Source: Phytophthora colocasiae (taxonomy: Eukaryota > Oomycota > Peronosporomycetes > Peronosporales > Peronosporaceae). Taken from it: a stretch of 64,000 nucleotides of DNA. Both the position numbers and the translations under genes were made by a program. A model generated the notes under the pieces. The model made no database searches, had not been told where the DNA came from, and saw nothing but the letters and a program-made list of their open reading frames with translations. The stretch lies in the NCBI GenBank assembly GCA_018806915.1, contig JAGKQI010000073.1:1240001-1304000 (forward strand). Direction: 5' to 3'. Each line of letters starts with the position of its first letter. The first letter of the stretch is position 1. This document shows positions 44,494-54,991 of the stretch, piece after piece.

Positions 44494-45706
44494 CTTGGTG
44501 AAATCGACTCGAGGTGGCATCGACCCCCATAGCAAAGAGGGTAGACTGATGGTTGATTGATTCCCTAGAGCAGAAATCATGTTCGGCGTCAGGAATATAG
44601 TAACAACAACACAAGATTGCCCCTGTGATCCCTCATGATATACACGGATGCTGCCTGTCCTCAACGCTCGAGTGACAAACGCAATATATTGGCCCACGTT
44701 GCTCTCGTTAGCGTTTCAGAATGCGTTCGAGATGACGATCTGCCCGTGATATGTTCTTGCCAGACCAAGATCCGAGACAACTGAGATCCTACTAAAACAG
44801 TGACCCAAGTACGATTCCGCATCTGTGGAAAACCATATATTCGTATGAAGTCACTAGCAGTTGTGATAATAATTATCTGAATCAGGCATTGTTTTTTTAC
44901 AAATTATATGACCATAACAAACTATAGCTTTCAGCAATGCAACATTTGTTCTTCAATTAGGTAACCTAGGTAGTCAATGTGAAACATACCAAGATCGGAT
45001 GGTCGACATTATTCAAGGGTTTCGAAGAGAGTGCGGGGGGGGGAGTACTCCGCCCCAGTCAAGAGTCACACTCTCGCATGAACGTTACGCCGTTTAGCCG
45101 TGGATGCATGTGCATATAAGCTTAATCATCTTTCCGCATCGGCAAAAGGCATGCTAGGACGGAGAGAAAGGTAATCCTAGATAAAGGCGAAAACGATTCA
45201 AGGTGCACGACAATTTAGGCCGCCGCACGACTGAATAGGGAGTTCATGTATCAGATACCAAACCCCATCTCGGTTTCACCTTTCTTCACTCACATAAATT
45301 GAGGACAGCAGCTCGTTCGTTTTAGTTAAACATCACGTCACCGACGACAGACTACCAATGAAAGCAACGCACGCTGTGACCACTCGAGCTGAGTCTCGAC
45401 AGCTTGAGATCCTTCCAGAGATGGCTGACAGAGCACTTGCAGCTTTTATCAAATGTATGGTCGATTTGGATATGTTAATTTCACCCGGAGCCCAATGATT
45501 CGTGCGTAAAATGGATCGGATGAGAGGTTGATACACTCACAGTCTATACGTTTGATATCACGGTCATAGAAATTGGTTTTGGTACTCGGGTACAGACTCC
45601 AGTCGATTTCGAAATCCGTGAAGGTTAAGATCGCTTTAGAAGCACGAACCGGATTAATTTAATGAAGCGAAAAAAAAAGTATCCAAAAAGTAAGCTCGAT
45701 TGCTTG
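44494..45706. other. Spacer between copies F and G
   Basis: Array spacer without transposon. Has a 3-bp duplication (GCCGCCGCACG near 45219-45229) not seen elsewhere. Small plus-strand ORF 45358-45498 open. No other gene seen. Confidence 0.65.
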
Positions 45707-48473
45707 TTAGCGTCTACCTCTTTTATCTATAATAGAGTCTAAACTGCCAACAAGGCTCAAGCGCACATCCAGTAGAGTCCACCAATCGGCTTCTATCCTT
45801 ACCACCAGGATTTCGGCAGATCGTTGGCCTCCAACATTCCATTTAATTCTGCAAGCAAATGTGGTCTCCTCGTCGGGTTTACGAGAAGATTTGAGGTCAG
45901 GAACTTACAAAAACGGGTTTTCCTCGTCATTCACAATGTTGAGATCAGCGAAGGGGAGCGCAGTTCCATCATCGACAGGGGTCTGGGTAGTTTCATCACC
46001 AATAACAACTGGAGGCGGGGTAGTGTAGTCACCTCCAACAACTGGTGGCTGCGTAGTATAGTCTGCCGGAGTCTCGGTAGTCTCCTCCTCATCGTCAACA
46101 ACGGGGGGCTGCGTAGTGTTGTCTGCCGGAGTTTCGGTAGTTTCCTCCTCATCATCAACAACGGGAGGCTGCGAAGTGTTGTCTGCCGGAGTCTCGGTAG
46201 TTTCCTCCTCATCGTCAACAACAGGGGGCTGCGAAGTGTTGTCTGCCGGAGTTTCGGTAGTTTCCTCCTCATCGTCAACAACTGGTGGCTGCGTAGTATA
46301 GTCTGCCGGAGTTTCGGTAGTCTCCTCCTCATCGTCAACAACTGGTGGCTGCGTAGTATAGTCTGCCGGAGTCTCGGTAGTCTCCTCCTCATCGTCAACA
46401 ACGGGGGGCTGCGTAGTGTAGTCTGCCGGAGTCTCGGTAGTCTCCTCCTCATCGTCAACAACGGGGGGCTGCGTAGTGTAGTCTGCCGGAGTTTCGGTAG
46501 TTTCCTCCTCATCGTCAACAACGGGAGGCTGCGAAGTGTTGTCTGCCGGAGTCTCGGTAGTTTCCTCCTCATCGTCAACAACTGGTGGCTGCGTAGTATA
46601 GTCTGCCGGAGTTTCGGTAGTCTCCTCCTCATCGTCAACAACTGGTGGCTGCGTAGTATAGTCTGCCGGAGTCTCGGTAGTCTCCTCCTCATCATCAACA
46701 ACGGGAGGCTGCGAAGTGTAGTCTGCCGGAGTCTCGGTAGTCTCCTCCTCATCGTCAACAACGGGAGGCTGCGTAGTGATGTCTGCCGGAGTCTCGGTAG
46801 TCTCCTCCTCATCGTCAACTACGGGGGGCTCCGTGGTGTAGTCAACGGGAGGCTGGGTAGTGTAGTCAACTGGAGGCTGCGTGGTGTAGTCTACCGGGGG
46901 CTCCGTAGTGTAGTCAACAGGCGGCTGGGTAGTGTAGTCAACTGGAGGCTGCGTGGTGTAGTCTCGTTCGTGGTCGGGGCTATCGGTTTCTGGGGCAGAC
47001 GTGTATGGAGTGGGTGTACTGGTGTACTCCGGAGCAGAGGTAGTGTGGCCGTACTCTCCCTCGTGCTCATTGGTATCGGTACTACCCTGGTACTTGTCGT
47101 CGTGGCTGTTCACAACTGATCCACTCTTGTCACAATCATCAGTCGACCCAGCGGTGCTGTCGACTACGGAGCCCTTGTATGAGTCCTTCGTAGAGTATTC
47201 AGCCTTGCTGTTGGAAGAATACTGAACCGTGTACTCGTCAGACTTGGTGTAGTCATCCTTGGCATTGCTATAGCTGCTTCCGCGCAGAGACTTCGACGAG
47301 TACTTGTCCTTGCTGCTGCTATTGTCCTGGTACTGATTGTGGTGGTAGTTTCCATCCGAAGACTTGTCCGACGAGCACGGGGTGTCCACCGAGTAACTGG
47401 CACTGTTGTGCTCGTAACCATGCTTGCTGTGGTCGTCGTACTTGTTCGAACCGCCGTAGCTCGGTTTGCTGTTGTGCTCATACTCGTTTGATTCGTGGTG
47501 GTAGTCGCCATCCTTTGACGATGAGCACGGAGTGTCCACCGAATGACTGGTGTAACCGGGTTTGCTTCCGTGGTTGGCTTCGTAGCCTGAGTTACCACCA
47601 TGGTAGTAGTCGCCGCGATGGTACTCCCACCGTTCTTCGAGCTGTACTGAGGCTGGTAACCTCCGTGGTTGTAGTCGCCGTTGCTGTTATGCTGATAAGT
47701 GTACGCCATAGTTGGGCACGGGGTCTCCTTAGCGGAGTAGTCACCGTTTCCAGTTTCGTGGTGGTAGGGTGTGTCCCCTTGTAATCCCCAGCAGGGTACT
47801 CTGGTGCCTCCGTGTAGGCATTTTCCACGGGGTAGTCGTTCTTGACAGGGTACGACGTGGACACCGGGTAGGCGCTGTCACCATGGTACTTACCACCCTC
47901 AGTAGGGCACGGGGTCGTTGCAGAAGGGTACGTGTCGCCCTTGCTTTCGTAAGGGAACGTCACCTCATCCTCCACCGGGTACGTCTCATGGTGGTCCGGG
48001 TAGGTCACTTCAGCGTCACCGTATCCAGAAGCAGAAGACTCGTAGGGTTTCTCAGTCGGGTACGGTGTCTCTACATACGTGGATGCGCTTTGATCCTCAG
48101 TCGGGTACGACGTCTCGCCATAGCCAGAAGCACTCGGCTCGGCGCCTTGGTAACTGGTCTCAACGCCATCTTCCGGGTAGGCACAGCCCCACGTAGATCC
48201 CGAGATAATGACGCACTGTGCGTCCTTGGGGGCAACGCACTTTCCGTCCTTGTAAGAAGGAATCCCTTCGTGGCAGTTGTCGGTGGCAACATCTCCCTTG
48301 AGAGGACAACCCGTTCCAGTTGGGGCAGCACCGTCACCAATGCAGATTCCATTGTACGATGGGATCGTGTAGGTGGCGTCACCAACAACAGACACGCACG
48401 AGTCGGCGGCTGCAAGACCGAGCGAAAGCACGGCCGCGAGGACCGCACTGAAAGGTTGGAGAACGCGAACCAT
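45707..48473 (-). pseudogene. Mucin-like copy G (two frameshifts), array end
   Basis: ATG 48471-48473; intron 45849-45908; last exon 45707-45848. The 5' part (signal peptide, Cys region, Tyr/Pro region) is open to 47773, where one C is missing (GTGTCCCCTTG, shared with copy B). A second missing C near 47627 (shared with D and E) brings translation toward another frame. From about 47600 the main frame is open to the normal end, with 13 acidic units. The initiator-like element is at 48534-48552. This is the outermost copy, and its upstream flank diverges after about 48605. Confidence 0.88.
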
Positions 48474-48533
48474 GGTTGAGATCTTGAGCTGGAGGCGAAA
48501 GACTGCTGGTACTCAAGTACTTGAGTCGAGAGT

Positions 48534-48552
48534 GGCAAAAGTGAGAATGAGC
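48534..48552 (-). promoter_or_regulatory. Oomycete initiator-like element of copy G
   Basis: Same GCTCATTCTCACTTTTGCC on the minus strand, about 60 nt upstream of the start. Confidence 0.55.
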
Positions 48553-48609
48553 CTTGGTGAAATCGACTCGAGGTGGCATCGACCCCCATAGCAAAGAGGG
48601 TAGACTGGT

Positions 48610-49293
48610 GATTCACAACAAACAACAACAACAATACAAGCTCGTCCCTGTGACCCCTCCTGATATCCATGGATGCCGCCTGTCCTCAAGTCTCCATGTG
48701 ACAAACGGATCACTGCCCCACCGCAAGCCGCGTTGCCGTCGTGACGGCGTCGTTAGCGTCGGGTTCACATTTCAGAGCGTTCACAAAGTACAGATCCTTT
48801 TGTACTTGAGTTCGTTACGAAGTTCGTGTCGGTGGGAAACACTTTTGGATATGGTAGAGAACCTAAGCGGTCGTGTAATGAACCGCACAAAATGGCCCGC
48901 TGTCCGAGTCGTATCGTACCCTTGACAGTCAAGTTGACTGAGTCCACCCTTGTACTTTGATCCGACGTATTTGGGGCGGAATACTACTTGTGGTTTAACG
49001 TTGCACATTTGCACTGGTTCGTCTTCTGCTGTTCGTGAACCTATTCCAGGAGTCGCCGACGACAACGCACACACTGTGACCACTCGACAGCTGGGGATCA
49101 TTCAGGACGAGAGAGAGTCTTGCACTCACGCATATAACGCTAACGCCGGATAGTGCCAGCTCCATAACGTTCGTTACAATGAGTCACCACCGTGTATGCA
49201 CTTCACCTCTTAAATGTTAAATACGTGTGCCACATTAGTTATGTACAAAACACGAGCTATCGTTTTTCACAGCCTTTGTCATTCGTGCTGGCA
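48610..49293. other. Diverged array flank and Misato upstream region
   Basis: 48655-48790 is a diverged relative of the array spacer (CTGTCCTCAAGTCTCCATGTGACAAACGG resembles the CTGTCCTCAACGCTCGAGTGACAAACGC block), so this was once repeat-unit sequence. From about 48800 to 49293 no gene is seen; it should hold the promoter of the Misato-like gene. Confidence 0.5.
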
Positions 49294-50795
49294 ATGGAGG
49301 AGGAGACACTTCGTCTGCAGTTTGGCACGGCCTCCACGACCATCGGCACACAGTGGTTAGCATTGCAACAGGCCAATGGAGACGCCAGAACCCCACATGT
49401 GTTAGCGTTTGAAGCAAAGGGCCGCGTCAGAAAAGAAATCCAAGCCACTCCCAGACAACAGCAAGGCCCCACGACATGGTACTGACAACACCATTTTGAA
49501 TGAGTTCTCCGTAAAAAACCCTTAAAGATGTGTTTAACTTGCGTTTTGCAACGCTATTGTTCCGTTGCAGGGGAGGAGGTGTGCAAGTGTATGACCAATC
49601 GGGGACTGAACCCGTGACCGGGTCGGGTAACGACGGACTGTGGAGTTGGCGCAGACTGAAGGAGCAAAATCTTGTGGAAGTGGACGAGTTCCGTCCACAC
49701 ATGCCGTTGCACAATTTTTATGAAGGTCACTCCGTTTCCAATGGAGGAAATATTGGTAACAAAACGTTGGAGGATGCAGAAGACAGAGTACGCACAGTAT
49801 TGGAGACTTGTGACCAGTTGAGGCTAGTTCAGGGCCTTGTTGACATGGACTCGTCCTGGGGAGGCCTGGCACATGAAATGCTGACGTATGTAACTGAGGA
49901 GTGCCCCGGTGCAGTGACCATGGTGGTGGGTAACGATTGGACGTATCCCTTGGCTACCGACGATGAAGACGCTGTGTTCCGTGTCCAGGAAAACGTACGG
50001 GACCGCACGAAGATTGAGGCAAGGAAGCGCGTCAACTTGGCGTCATCCATGGTGTTACTCTCGGAGGTGGCGAACCTTCTGATACCTGTAGCAATGTCTC
50101 CAAGTTCACTTCCAAGCTCGCGGTTCGCACAACTTAGGTTCGACCGGTCAAACTGTGCTGATGTTAGTACTGTAGTTGCGACGGCATTGGAACTTGCCAT
50201 GTCAACCCACCGAGGTCAAACAGCGTACGGAATTTTGGAGGGACTTCAACCGAGGATGAAGATTGTGGAGCTGGCTGCTTCATTTCCACACACTGAGGAT
50301 GCAGCAACCCTGTTGCAGTCAATCAACGAAAGTGTTGCCAATGAAGTTGGCCGTATCAGTGAAGCAGAAAACCCATTCGAGAACTCTTCCCTCCTACCAG
50401 TTCTCCAATCAGTTGCCGATGACAAGCACCCCAACAAAGTGTTTTATCGGCGTCTTCACTTCCGTGGATTTAGTACCAACTCAAAGTTGCGCTCCGTGAT
50501 CGACCGTTTTCCGATGTCACCCCGTGATGTTGCACTCCACTGGACTGACGCGAATTCTCTCAATCTACCCGAGACGTACCGTCTTCAGATGCTGCAAAAT
50601 TCGTCTGTGGATGGTATTTCTCAATTTGCTTTGTCCAGTCAAATCGGCGAGTACCTGTCAGCCACCGCACAGCGTGTGGCAAAGAGCGATAAACGCACAG
50701 TTTACGAGTTTACACGTGCTGGGATGAGTCCCGATGCACCGGAAGAGTTAGCATCAACTCTATCCGCTATGAGCGACGCATATTTCACTCAATAA
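49294..50795 (+). CDS. DML1: Misato/DML1-like tubulin-related protein
   Basis: Predicted join 49294-49478 and 49571-50795, 469 residues, close to yeast Dml1 in length. The intron of 92 nt (donor GTACTG, acceptor GTTGCAG) joins PTTW to GGGVQVYDQ in frame; read without splicing, exon 1 stops at once. Exon 1 carries the start of the tubulin-like N-terminal domain (LRLQFGTASTTIGTQW), then PHVLAFEAKGRV. Exon 2 has VDMDSSWGGLAHEML and ECPGAVTMVVGNDW, which match the conserved Misato core, and a FYRRLHFRG segment. Misato proteins affect mitochondrial distribution and morphology and spindle/cytoskeleton organisation in yeast, fly and human. It is single copy here and appears intact. Confidence 0.82.
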
Positions 50796-51146
50796 AAAAA
50801 AGAATGAAAGCGTTTAGATAATTTCGACAGAACAGGAAAAACACACAAGACAAATGAGTGACACACAAAGCTTGCGATAACACAACACTTGTTTACACAC
50901 CACACTAGATTAGTGTGGTTCACACGTAGTGTACACGCATCACCCTTTGTAGAGAATGATCACACCAAATGCAGGTGGTTGCACACCAGCCTATCAAGGT
51001 TGGTTTTTAAGCCTAATTTCTACCAATGAAACAAGTCGTTATGCGCTGTTGCACTAGGCAGATTTCCGCTCACAACAACAAAACACGTTGCCCCCACACC
51101 ACTCCTCTCCCCTCTCCGGCCCTCCCCCCAAGTCTGTTCGTCAACC
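50796..51146. other. Intergenic region between Misato gene and MULE
   Basis: Contains a perfect hairpin at 50899-50919 (9-nt arms ACCACACTA around GAT) and CACAC-rich sequence. It may include the left end of the MULE, but no terminal inverted repeat was identified. Confidence 0.4.
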
Positions 51147-51292
51147 ATGACGCAATTTAACTGGACGAACATCTGCACCAACATGGCAGTCGCTGACGCA
51201 CATCTGTTGATGGAGGACATGAAGGCGTTCGTCATTGCCAGAGCCAACTGGTCCCCTGTGACGGCACATGCGGCTTAGGAAGACCGCATAAG

Positions 51293-53020
51293 ATGCGATA
51301 CCAGCTGCTCAGGTGCTCCTCGGAAACATGTAGGGCTGCCACACCGTATGCCGCGTGTCCCTGGATTGGAAAGGTGCTCACGTGCCCGGAGCTCAACCGT
51401 GTGTCGTTCAAGGAGTGTGGTATGCACGAGACTGAGGTTCGTGATCCGGTCAAGCCGACGCTGACGCCCCGGCTGAAAGAATTCTGCCGGGAAATGGCGA
51501 CGGAAGGAATGAAGCCCGCGCGAATTCGCAATGCTATGGGCCGTTGCTTCGGTATCGCGGACGAATCTCTCCCTGACTTGCGCAAAGTCCAGTGGTTCGT
51601 CAGCCATTTTGCCAAGACGAACCTGCACAAGAGCGATGACTATGATGACATCTTGGAGCAAATATCCCAGCTGGCGTATGACCCTGGGATGTCCGACACG
51701 AAACCATTTTCGTTTGGGTGGCAACGTGATAGTCACGGCAAGCCTGACGTGGGCAACGGCTCTGACGAACACCCGTTTTTGGTGGGCTTGACGACAAAGC
51801 GTCTGTTGCGCAATGCAGCTCGCGATCCGGCCTCGTTCGTGTTTCATATGGATGCCACCTTCAAGTTGAACCAAGTTGGGTATCCTGTGATCGTATGTGG
51901 AGTGTCGGACCGATGTCGCTCGTTCCATCCGGTGGCAATGTTCATCACTTCTCAGCGGCTGACAGAGCTGTATGTCAAGGCCCTGAGTGCGCTTCGTCGA
52001 ATGTTTACCGCGGTCACCGGTGAACAGATGCTCCTACGGTATGTCATGGCCGACGCTGAAGTAGCGCAACAAAATGCTGTTGATGAAGTGTTTGGAGTTG
52101 ACTCGGACTACACATACTTGATGTGTTTCTACCATGTGATGGCGAAGGTGCATGAGAAGCTAAAAGCTGTACCGCGACACTTATGCGAACGCGTGGTTGC
52201 TGACATTTACGACCTTCACTTCGCGTCAAGTCAAGAAGCATATGACGATCATGTCAAGGTTGTGCTGGCCAAATGGGAGGCGGACGATTTGCTGGCGGGG
52301 TTCAAGTCGTACTTCAACAACGTATGGGTGTCAAGTGAGTCGTGGCGCTGGCAGTGCTTCCACACGCCCAGCGGGTACGCCACCACGAACAACCCTGTTG
52401 AGCAATTCAACCGTCTGATCAAGCGTGACTACACCCTTCGGACGAAACATAAGATTGGTACTCTTATCCAGTTGCTGGCAGATTGCTGCGGGAACCAATC
52501 TGTCACGCCACGACTGTTCAAGGAAGCATCTGAGACGACGCAACAGCTGAGATCGCGGGTGAGCAACTTTCGCCAGCGGAACCTTCTGCTTGACATGACA
52601 CCCAGCCGGTCAAGCATCGAGTTCTTACTGGTATCGCGGACACCCAATATTGTGCGTGTGGTGTCACGGGGCTGCGTTCGGGTGTACCTGCCTGAGATTG
52701 GGCGCAGCAAGGAAAATGCCCCAGTCTCCGCCCAAATGGGTGCTAACTACGCCCGCATGGAGGTCGAAGGACAACCGGATGGTGGCTGGGAGGTAGATGT
52801 CTGTGCGCAAACGTGTGGCTGCAAGTACCATTTCAAGTTCGCAATTTGCATCCACGTGCTATTTGCACTGCAAGTCAGGAGCTACACAGGCACGGATGGA
52901 AAGCGAACTCTCGTCAACCGTTCAAAGACTCGTAAACGCCCTCGCCCACAAGCTCCATCAACTAGACGCGTAGCTGCTGGCAGACCACGCAATAATGGTC
53001 ATGCGCTAAGCTTGGAGTAG
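51293..53020 (+). CDS. MULE (Mutator-like) transposase
   Basis: 575 codons from ATG 51293. Motifs in order: MULE catalytic Asp in FHMDATFKLN (residue 187), second Asp in VMADAEVAQQ (254), CFYHVMAKVH, catalytic Glu in TTNNPVEQFNRLIK (370), and a C-terminal SWIM zinc finger with CGCKYHFKFAICIH (C508, C510, C519, H521). A basic tail follows. It would move its element by cut-and-paste. An ATG at 51147 opens 43 further codons (MTQFNWTNICTNM) that stop at 51276 and are offset by one base from this frame, so the natural N-terminus may be about 45 residues longer with a frameshift here. The catalytic part is complete. Confidence 0.88.
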   Translation: MRYQLLRCSSETCRAATPYAACPWIGKVLTCPELNRVSFKECGMHETEVRDPVKPTLTPRLKEFCREMATEGMKPARIRNAMGRCFGIADESLPDLRKVQWFVSHFAKTNLHKSDDYDDILEQISQLAYDPGMSDTKPFSFGWQRDSHGKPDVGNGSDEHPFLVGLTTKRLLRNAARDPASFVFHMDATFKLNQVGYPVIVCGVSDRCRSFHPVAMFITSQRLTELYVKALSALRRMFTAVTGEQMLLRYVMADAEVAQQNAVDEVFGVDSDYTYLMCFYHVMAKVHEKLKAVPRHLCERVVADIYDLHFASSQEAYDDHVKVVLAKWEADDLLAGFKSYFNNVWVSSESWRWQCFHTPSGYATTNNPVEQFNRLIKRDYTLRTKHKIGTLIQLLADCCGNQSVTPRLFKEASETTQQLRSRVSNFRQRNLLLDMTPSRSSIEFLLVSRTPNIVRVVSRGCVRVYLPEIGRSKENAPVSAQMGANYARMEVEGQPDGGWEVDVCAQTCGCKYHFKFAICIHVLFALQVRSYTGTDGKRTLVNRSKTRKRPRPQAPSTRRVAAGRPRNNGHALSLE

Positions 53021-53193
53021 GCATAGAATAGCTGTAGATGAGATTGTGCAGGTTAGCTGTAACTTTCAATACGCATCGCATGCCAAACTTCTTTTTAGTG
53101 TATTGAAACTACTAACAAAAATAAACTAACAACTAAAGTGAAACCAATTGCGTGCTGCTTCCTCGGGCTTAAGGATTGTCATTTCCATTCACG

Positions 53194-53688
53194 ATGGCAA
53201 CCCTTCAAGTTGACCCTGCCCCACCTACAGCGTTCAAGCCCTTCTTTGAGTTTTGCAAATTGCACCTCGAAACTCAAGGGAAACGTCGCCTTGATGAAGC
53301 AGCGGCACGATACCTCAAAAACACCTGCCTCATCTTGCGCGACCCTTCGGCCAACCCAGCTGACGCAATTAAGCGGCTACTCGACGCGGTACCACATGGG
53401 CGCATTACCAAGGACCGTCTCATTGAGGCAGCTACTCAAGGCGACGATGCCGGCGAAGCAGAGTGGGTGTTGCCAGCCGGTGTGGACCTGTCTGGTAAGC
53501 CCACCTACCAGATGCGCAAGATTGTAGGCCACGAAGTTGTCAATGGGCGCACTTTTTTCCTAACCTCGTGGGAGGATACTTTGGAGCCCGCCGAAAATCT
53601 ACCTTCTGCCGAGATAAAGAAGTATCGCGCGAAGGTGCACAAGCAGGTTGAACGACGCTTTATTGAAGCGGAAGCTAAAGAGGTTTGA
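53194..53688 (+). CDS. Small chromodomain protein
   Basis: 164 residues from ATG 53194. The C-terminal third (residues about 104-146) reads as a chromodomain: YQMRKIVGHEVVNGRTFF, then LTSWEDTLEPAENL. The N-terminal part (ILRDPSANPADAIKRLLDAV) is not recognised. Chromodomains bind methylated histone tails. The gene starts 173 bp after the MULE transposase on the same strand, so it may be a second gene of that element or a remnant of a chromoviral integrase. The first is suggested by the proper start codon and free N-terminal domain. It appears intact. Confidence 0.6.
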   Translation: MATLQVDPAPPTAFKPFFEFCKLHLETQGKRRLDEAAARYLKNTCLILRDPSANPADAIKRLLDAVPHGRITKDRLIEAATQGDDAGEAEWVLPAGVDLSGKPTYQMRKIVGHEVVNGRTFFLTSWEDTLEPAENLPSAEIKKYRAKVHKQVERRFIEAEAKEV

Positions 53689-53885
53689 ACTAATAACACT
53701 AGCTTCACTTACATGTATTCGCTTAATCCTACAGCATTAACTACCACTATGACTACCCTCTTGAATACGGCAGCAAGTAAGGTGGCACAACAGTGGCACG
53801 TATGCTGCACGAGCCATCAGCGAGAGCGGTACAAGGCATAGGAGCCCATCAACGCGCTCCGCACAAGCTTACGCAGCACATGTAC

Positions 53886-54628
53886 ACCTCCGTGCCGCCA
53901 GTGTTCGCCTTGTCGTCCGTGCCGCCAGTGTTCGTGAGCGCCGCCGTACCGTGCAGCGTGCCGAGGCAGGTCGCGCCCTCATCCATGTCGTCCGTGCCGC
54001 CTGTGTTGGCCTCTGTGTCGTCCGTGCCGCCAGTGTTCGTGGGCACCGCCGTGCCGTGCAGCGTGCCGAGGCAGGTCGCGCCCTCATCCGTGTCGTCCGT
54101 GTCGTCCGTTCCGCCAGTGTTCACAGGCGCCACCGTGCCGTGCAGCGTGCCGAGGCAGGTCGCGCCCTTATTCATGTCGTCCGTGTCGTCCGTTCCGCCA
54201 GTGTTCACGGGCGCCGCCGTGCCGTGCAGCGTGCCGAGGCAGGTCGCGCCCTTATCCATGTCGTCCGTGCCGCCTGTGTTGGCCTCTGTGTCGTCCGTGC
54301 CGCCAGTGTTCGTGGGCGCCGCCGTGCCGTGCAGCGTGCCGAGGCAGGTCGCGCCCTTATCCATGTCGTCCGTGTCGTCCGTTCCGCCAGTGTTCACGGG
54401 CGCCGCCGTGCCGTGCAGCGTGCCGAGGCAGGTCGCGCCCTTATCCATGTCGTCCGTGCCGCCTGTGTTGGCCTCTGTGTCGTCCGTGCCGCCAGTGTTC
54501 GTGGGCGCCGCCGTGCCGTGCAGCGTGCCGAGGCAGGTCGCGCCCTCATCCGTGTCGTCCGTGTCGTCTGTTCCGCCAGTGTTCACGGGCGCCGCCGTGC
54601 CGTGCAGCGTGCCGAGGCAGGTCGCGCC
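53886..54628. repeat. Minisatellite with alternating 84- and 105-bp units
   Basis: The motif GTGCAGCGTGCCGAGGCAGG recurs at about 53951, 54056, 54140, 54224, 54329, 54413, 54519 and 54602. Spacings are 105, 84, 84, 105, 84, about 105 and about 84 bp, that is 5 or 4 times 21. The sub-unit is GTCGTCCGTGCCGCCAGTG-like. All spacings are multiples of 3, leaving ORFs of over 300 codons open on both strands. Neither has homology I recognise. Confidence 0.85.
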
Positions 54629-54991
54629 TGTGAAGATGTCCTTGGGTCTTGCCGGCGAGTTGGTGAAAGAGCATGGATGGAAGGCGGCGGACGGGCGGGA
54701 TAGGCGCGTGGTATGGCTGGTCTTTGACCCCGCCCATCCTCCCTCGCAATCCACCAATGGCAATGTGTGGTGTGCACACGTCCTGTGTGTTGACCACACC
54801 ACGACGTGTGTTTTTACTATTTTGTCGATAATTTCATGCAGCATCATCTGGTTCAGAGTCGTACTTAGTACGATTGACCTTATCAGAAAAAAACAACCAA
54901 CCCACTACTGAGGAAAACCGCCGCACGTTGGCAAAGAAAAGAGTGTCTAAAGTGTCTAAAGCGACAGGGCCATAGCTAGCTTTGCAACAGG
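54629..54991. other. Region between minisatellite and myotubularin gene
   Basis: No gene recognised. Contains CACAC/GTGTG-rich sequence near 54765-54810 similar in style to 50880-50960, possibly a transposon edge, and a repeated AGTGTCTAAAGTGTCTAAAG near 54941-54960 just upstream of the next gene. Confidence 0.4.

Larger units (their letters stand above)
1..48553 (-). repeat. Tandem array of seven mucin-like gene units (A-G)
   Basis: Seven same-strand copies of one gene repeat with near-identical spacers. Start codons lie at 6309 (A), 10111 (B), 20245 (C), 30520 (D), 34324 (E), 44414 (F) and 48473 (G). After subtracting inserted elements the spacing is about 3.8-4.1 kb. Copy length varies mainly through the number of internal 60-bp and 24-bp repeats. 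C and F are open; A, B, D, E and G are interrupted or frameshifted. The array continues beyond the left edge, because copy A's 3' part leaves the window, and ends on the right near 48.6 kb where the shared upstream sequence diverges. Confidence 0.95.

Noticed and set aside
48610..49293. tRNA, rRNA or other structured RNA gene
   Set aside because: No cloverleaf, box A/B or rRNA-like sequence was found here or elsewhere in the window on reading; a covariance-model scan was not possible.
50899..50919. Hairpin as a transcription terminator
   Set aside because: Intrinsic hairpin terminators are bacterial; the host is eukaryotic. It may be a transposon edge, but no partner repeat was found.
53849..54847. 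332-codon minus-strand and 372-codon plus-strand ORFs over the minisatellite
   Set aside because: Both are explained by the 21-bp-based periodicity; no homology recognised and no reason to prefer either strand.
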